Origin: Sphingobacterium sp. SRCM116780
Lineage (GTDB): Bacteria; Bacteroidota; Bacteroidia; Sphingobacteriales; Sphingobacteriaceae
Direction of reading: 5' to 3'
NCBI RefSeq assembly: GCF_021442025.1
Contig: NZ_CP090446.1
Coordinates: 3,844,001-3,908,000 of the forward strand
DNA length: 64,000 bases
The notes under the pieces were generated by a model. It was given only the letters and a program-made list of their open reading frames with translations, was not told the origin of the DNA and did no database searches. Below, in pieces: positions 62,688 to 64,000 of the stretch (within the stretch, counting starts at the first letter, position 1; every line of letters starts with the position of its first letter). Position numbers and translations under genes: made by a program.

Positions 62688-64000
62688 TTAAAATTTAGTA
62701 TATAAGATGTTTAATTTTATTTTGGGTTTTTTATTTGAATCCTTTGCTACAATAAGTCTATCGGTTTTTGAGAATAGACCTGTTGTAGGTACACTCAGGA
62801 ATAAAGATGTATTGTAGTAGCTTTCTTTTTTAATATTGTTTAAATACTCTATTAAATTAAAGGTATACTTTGCATTCGCTCCAACGTCATTTGATGCGGC
62901 ATACCCTGCTTGTTGTACAGTTGTTGTATAAGGTGAATTCACCATACTTACCGGATTTCCTCCAGCGTTTGCTACCATTAAGATTAAACTTGTCGGTGCT
63001 TTAAAGAATGAACTGTAATATTTACCCTCTGTCTCTATAACGAGTTCTGCCTTATTAATCGCTACAGTTGGATCATTAACTAATGCTAAAAGTGTCGGAA
63101 AATTTAATTTAACTACAGTTCCAGTACTTCCTTCCAAAAAAACATCTCCTTGTGTTGAACTACTTTTTAATTCAGGATTTACAAGACTTAATCCGTTAAA
63201 TGAAGTTCCAGAGCGATCTGCTTCTACATTATTGAATTGGTAAGACTTACTTGCTAAATTAAATTTTGCTACTCGATTTACTTTAAATCCTTCATCATTC
63301 ACTAAATTATAATGGATTTGCATAAATACCGTATCTTGATAACCGATAACAGCTGTATTGTTATTTCCAGGTACTAGTGCTATTCCTTTGAAAAATTCAG
63401 CAAAATTATCATTAGAAGAAATATTTATATTTCCGTCTTTAATATATGAAAATAATGTGTTTCCTAAATTGTTGTTTAATTTAATAGAAATTGAATCTAA
63501 TTTATTGACGAAAGGTTTGAATGATAAAGTGCCTAAAGCGGTTGGATCATATGCAAATTTTTGATTGTTATAAATGGCTGCCCCACTTACAAAGACAGGT
63601 CTTTCGTTAATATCGGATCCAGAATTGACTTCTTTTAATGTAATTTGCTCTGTTAATCGGTGAACTGAAATTGTCTGATTTTGAGTTGTATCACCATAAT
63701 AATATTTATTTGGCTTTAATACGAAAGTAATGGAGTCATATACAGCAGCAGTTGGTATAGATGCTGTCGTGATATCACCAATACCAAGACGCATATAAGA
63801 TGTAGCACTAACAGAACCTGTTATCGCATTTGAATTTTTTCCAACAAGAACAACACCCGTTGCAGATGTTGGTACATCATCTAATTGATAAGTAGCGACA
63901 TTCACTTGAATGGAGTCAACAGGAACAATTCCCATAGATTCATCTCTTGAATTGTCTAAAGAGAGCGAAATATCTTTATTGCAAGCCATAAAGGCTGTAA
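62688..64000 (-). CDS. DUF4270 lipoprotein (partial, N-terminus beyond the window)
   Basis: The frame encodes at least 433 residues from ATG 63989, but the sequence TAFMAC just before NKD shows that this ATG lies inside a lipobox. The true start is therefore beyond 64000. The cysteine is in MAC. The rest is beta-rich, with features of DUF4270 such as SITFVLKPNKYYYGDTT and INKAELVIETEG. It is probably an outer-membrane lipoprotein of unknown role, co-transcribed with the kelch gene. The stop is at 62688-62690. Confidence 0.85.
   Translation of the reverse strand, partial: TAFMACNKDISLSLDNSRDESMGIVPVDSIQVNVATYQLDDVPTSATGVVLVGKNSNAITGSVSATSYMRLGIGDITTASIPTAAVYDSITFVLKPNKYYYGDTTQNQTISVHRLTEQITLKEVNSGSDINERPVFVSGAAIYNNQKFAYDPTALGTLSFKPFVNKLDSISIKLNNNLGNTLFSYIKDGNINISSNDNFAEFFKGIALVPGNNNTAVIGYQDTVFMQIHYNLVNDEGFKVNRVAKFNLASKSYQFNNVEADRSGTSFNGLSLVNPELKSSSTQGDVFLEGSTGTVVKLNFPTLLALVNDPTVAINKAELVIETEGKYYSSFFKAPTSLILMVANAGGNPVSMVNSPYTTTVQQAGYAASNDVGANAKYTFNLIEYLNNIKKESYYNTSLFLSVPTTGLFSKTDRLIVAKDSNKKPKIKLNILYTKF

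Overview
The window looks like chromosomal DNA of a Bacteroidota bacterium, most likely Sphingobacteriaceae (Sphingobacterium or Pedobacter-like). The signs are low G+C, two SusC/SusD gene pairs, DUF5686, DUF5689 and DUF4270 proteins, TonB-linked porins with carboxypeptidase-like N-termini, Bacteroidota-type promoters (TTG, 19-22 bases, TAnnTTTG) and almost no Shine-Dalgarno sites. Species cannot be fixed from the sequence alone.

Layout. 1-4955: the end of the nuo (complex I) operon, a DUF5686 outer-membrane protein and an enoyl-CoA hydratase. 5508-7896: a promoter, a 60-residue acidic peptide gene and a FISUMP/fimbrillin-type lipoprotein. 8547-15130: an alpha-L-fucosidase plus SusC/SusD fucoside locus with two dyad sites upstream. 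15181-16031: a non-coding stretch with two short-period tandem repeats, then tRNA-Glu(UUC) with a near-ideal promoter. 16116-32923: mostly core genes on both strands: PPTase, dcd, prfB (with its programmed +1 frameshift), pgi, pfkA, a split DsbD system, birA, rsfS, ftsH, a LUD protein, rhomboid protease, comM-like ATPase, a YtxH/holin-like/coiled-coil trio and trmB. 33112-39445: a second Sus locus (SusC, SusD-like, DUF5689 lipoprotein). 39518-48428 (minus strand): trhO, a polysaccharide cluster (DeoR regulator, flippase, three glycosyltransferases, DUF3820), a protein with exact 46-residue repeats, yebC and a short-chain threonine dehydrogenase.

49299-60152 is the accessory part and the most interesting region: a two-gene RHS/YD-repeat system. 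The second gene fuses a secretion signal, a six-bladed NHL propeller, an Ig-like domain, an RHS shell and core, and a variable C-terminal tip carrying a metzincin zinc site (HExxHxxGxxH plus Met-turn). Six small AT-rich genes follow, including lipoproteins, a membrane-anchored protein, a displaced tip-like fragment and a relic of an RHS core. This reads as an active polymorphic toxin with its immunity gene, followed by a graveyard or reservoir of older toxin/immunity cassettes. The region ends before asd (60421), and the window closes with a kelch lipoprotein and a DUF4270 lipoprotein cut by the window edge.

Boundaries between transcription units are well marked: twelve strong hairpin-plus-T-run terminators and five promoters matching the Bacteroidota consensus in both elements are listed. 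All functions are inferred from sequence motifs and recalled family features; no database search was run.
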